Positions 62,495 through 64,000 of a stretch of DNA of 64,000 nucleotides are shown piece by piece. How positions within the stretch are numbered: the first letter of the stretch is position 1; each line of letters starts with the position of its first letter. The stretch spans positions 310,001-374,000 of the forward strand of contig JAJSPD010000008.1 in assembly GCA_021307315.1 (NCBI GenBank), written 5' to 3'. The position numbers and the translations under genes are program-made. The notes under the pieces are model-generated. The model searched no databases, was not told the origin of the DNA, and worked only from the letters and a program-made list of their open reading frames with translations. The DNA comes from Bisporella sp. PMI_857. Taxonomy: Eukaryota > Ascomycota > Leotiomycetes > Helotiales > Helotiaceae.

Positions 62495-64000
62495 TTACTT
62501 CCGCGCAATAGCTTGCGGATTGCTAAAACCGAGTTCGGTCATAGGTCTTCTTAATCGCGGCCAACTTATCGTAATGGCTCAACCACTATCAATCACATTA
62601 GCATTAATTCCTATAGTCCCGCCTCCTGCCTTCTCCCTCCCCCTCTTTCTCGCACTTCCCCTTAACTCAACGAGAGATACTCACATAATGCGTATGCGCC
62701 TCTTCCGCACTCAATGTCGTATCCGCATATTGATATACATCCCAACGGCGAATACTTTGTATCCTTCATCGTATCCGTGATGGTCGCCACCAACCGTTCA
62801 AGAAGTCGAAGCCATCAGCGGGTAGGTCTCAGAAGTGCGGTCGTAGAACTCGTATTTGAGGAGGGCGTTGCGGTGCGCGTAGGAGGTTTCGTCGGCCGGG
62901 ACGCGGGTGATGGCGCTCTGGGGCCCACCATGGATGTCGATTGTAACGTACCAGTCCTGTGGAGGGGTTAGTGGGAGGAGAAGAAATGGGAATGAAATAG
63001 GAGTTACGCGGTCGATGTAGGATTTTGCTACTGTAGTCCAGTAGGACCAGAATGCCGTGATTGCCGCCTCGTTAACGGAGATGGTCATAAGACTTTTTTG
63101 CGAACTGAACTATCCATTAGTCAGTTTTCTTTATACTTATATATATACTCACGAAAGTCTCGTGCTATCAAAGTCAGTTGTGATGCCTCAATTCAGTTCG
63201 TGGTTATGTACTTACATTGTCATAGTCGATTGGTTGTGTCAATGGATCATAGGCATAAACCTTTAGTGTATCAAGCCAGCTTCTGGTGCTTATGCTAGTA
63301 CTTCTCGTATCCCTAGCTTCGCTAATAGAGGTACAAAGGCCGCCTTGAATTCAGCTTGACTTCCATAGTACACGCCAATCACACTGATCGAGTACGGGTT
63401 CACAAATAACCTCAAGTTCAATTCCAGGGGAGCAGTAGTATTGCGTAATCTTGCAGCACTGTAAGTCCATTACTAGCTTGAGTTTCGTTCCAGTTGAAGC
63501 TGTATGAGAAAACAGTATTGTTCTCCGGGGCCTTGTAGGTTTGGAACTTGAGAGATGTGACAATGCCGTAAGAGGACCCAGCACCACGGAGAGCCCAGAA
63601 GAGGTCCGAATTTAATGTTTTGGATGTTGTGGCTAAAGAGCCATTGGCAAGGACTAAGTCTGCTGATATGAGGTTGTCAAGACCAGACCGTGGGTGTGTG
63701 ATGAGTATCCATATCCCCATGCAGAACATGCCCACCAATTCCGACACTTTTAGATTTCATCAGTGATATATCTCGCTGAGGAGATACAATAACTTACCCT
63801 GGACATGTTCCATGACTTATTGCGGCACTGCCCTGAGCATAAAGAGCCTGAGCAACATTTCCTAGCCGACTACCAGGGCCGACTGTTGCGATTCCCGTTG
63901 AGTTGTCTAATGCAACTGTGTTCCAGTACTTCATATCCACCACCAAATGACCATCCTCTCCTCCAAGACCGTGGGAAGCATAACTATGGCCGCCTGACTT
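62495..64000 (-). CDS. AA7/BBE-like FAD-linked oligosaccharide oxidase, 5' end beyond the window
   Basis: Secreted flavin oxidase of the glucooligosaccharide oxidase type (VAO fold), probably oxidising sugars with release of H2O2. The window edge cuts the N-terminus. The first readable residues are SGGHSYASHGLGGEDGHLVV, whose His is the 8-alpha histidyl-FAD attachment. After VGPGSRLGNVAQALYAQG comes SHGTCPG, whose Cys is the second covalent link, with an intron immediately after it (about 63798-63748) and GIGGH. Then LISADLVLANGSLATTSK, LFWALRGAGSSYGIVTSLKF, WYVTIDIHGGPQSAITRVPA, YAHRNALLKYEFYD and, at the end, LAAIKKTYDR and NPQAIARK before a stop at 62495-62497. Frame changes occur in 63720-63690, 63420-63090 and near 62530. 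It is unrelated to easE beyond the fold. Confidence 0.8.

Overview
The window is nuclear DNA of a filamentous ascomycete (Pezizomycotina). Genes are split by short introns of about 45-90 bases with GTAAGT-like donors and -YAG acceptors. Several families are typical of that group: a PTH11-like receptor, a DUF8021 secreted protein, fungal GT1 glycosyltransferase, CorA-like membrane protein, UTP8 and ELG1. A finer placement, perhaps Leotiomycetes, is only a guess.

The main content is a compact ergot (clavine) alkaloid gene set at about 22.8-36.1 kb. In window order it is easD (-), easA (+), easG (+), easF (-), easE (-), dmaW (+), easC (+). Together these cover prenylation of L-tryptophan (DmaW), N-methylation (EasF), closure to chanoclavine-I (EasE + EasC), oxidation to the aldehyde (EasD), and formation of the D ring (EasA + EasG). 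EasA carries Phe rather than Tyr at the branch-point position, which predicts the agroclavine (isomerase) route. No cloA-type P450, easH or lysergyl peptide synthetase lies in the window. An amino-acid permease lies just left of easD. To the right of easC are a large fungal membrane protein, a Cys-rich repeat protein and a GT1 glycosyltransferase, whose link to the pathway is unproven.

Layout: 0-2.7 kb has no recognisable gene. 2.7-20 kb is accessory sequence with a PTH11-like receptor, a Thr-rich membrane protein, a small multi-pass membrane protein, a DUF8021 protein, an SRPK-like kinase remnant, a broken GH16 glucanase, a Cys-rich single-pass membrane protein and an uncharacterised protein. 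20.6-22.4 kb is the permease and 22.8-36.1 kb the ergot cluster. 37-49.4 kb holds a membrane protein, Cys-rich repeat protein, glycosyltransferase, ankyrin remnants and a CorA-like protein. 51.7-62.3 kb holds conserved genes: an uncharacterised charged protein, UTP8 and ELG1. The right edge holds a truncated AA7/BBE-type oxidase.

Nearly every multi-kilobase gene, including the housekeeping UTP8 and ELG1, needs one or more single-base frame changes, often at a short homopolymer. The simplest reading is consensus error in the assembly, so most broken genes here may be intact in the organism. easE, the GH16 gene, the kinase and the ankyrin region are damaged more heavily and could be genuine pseudogenes.
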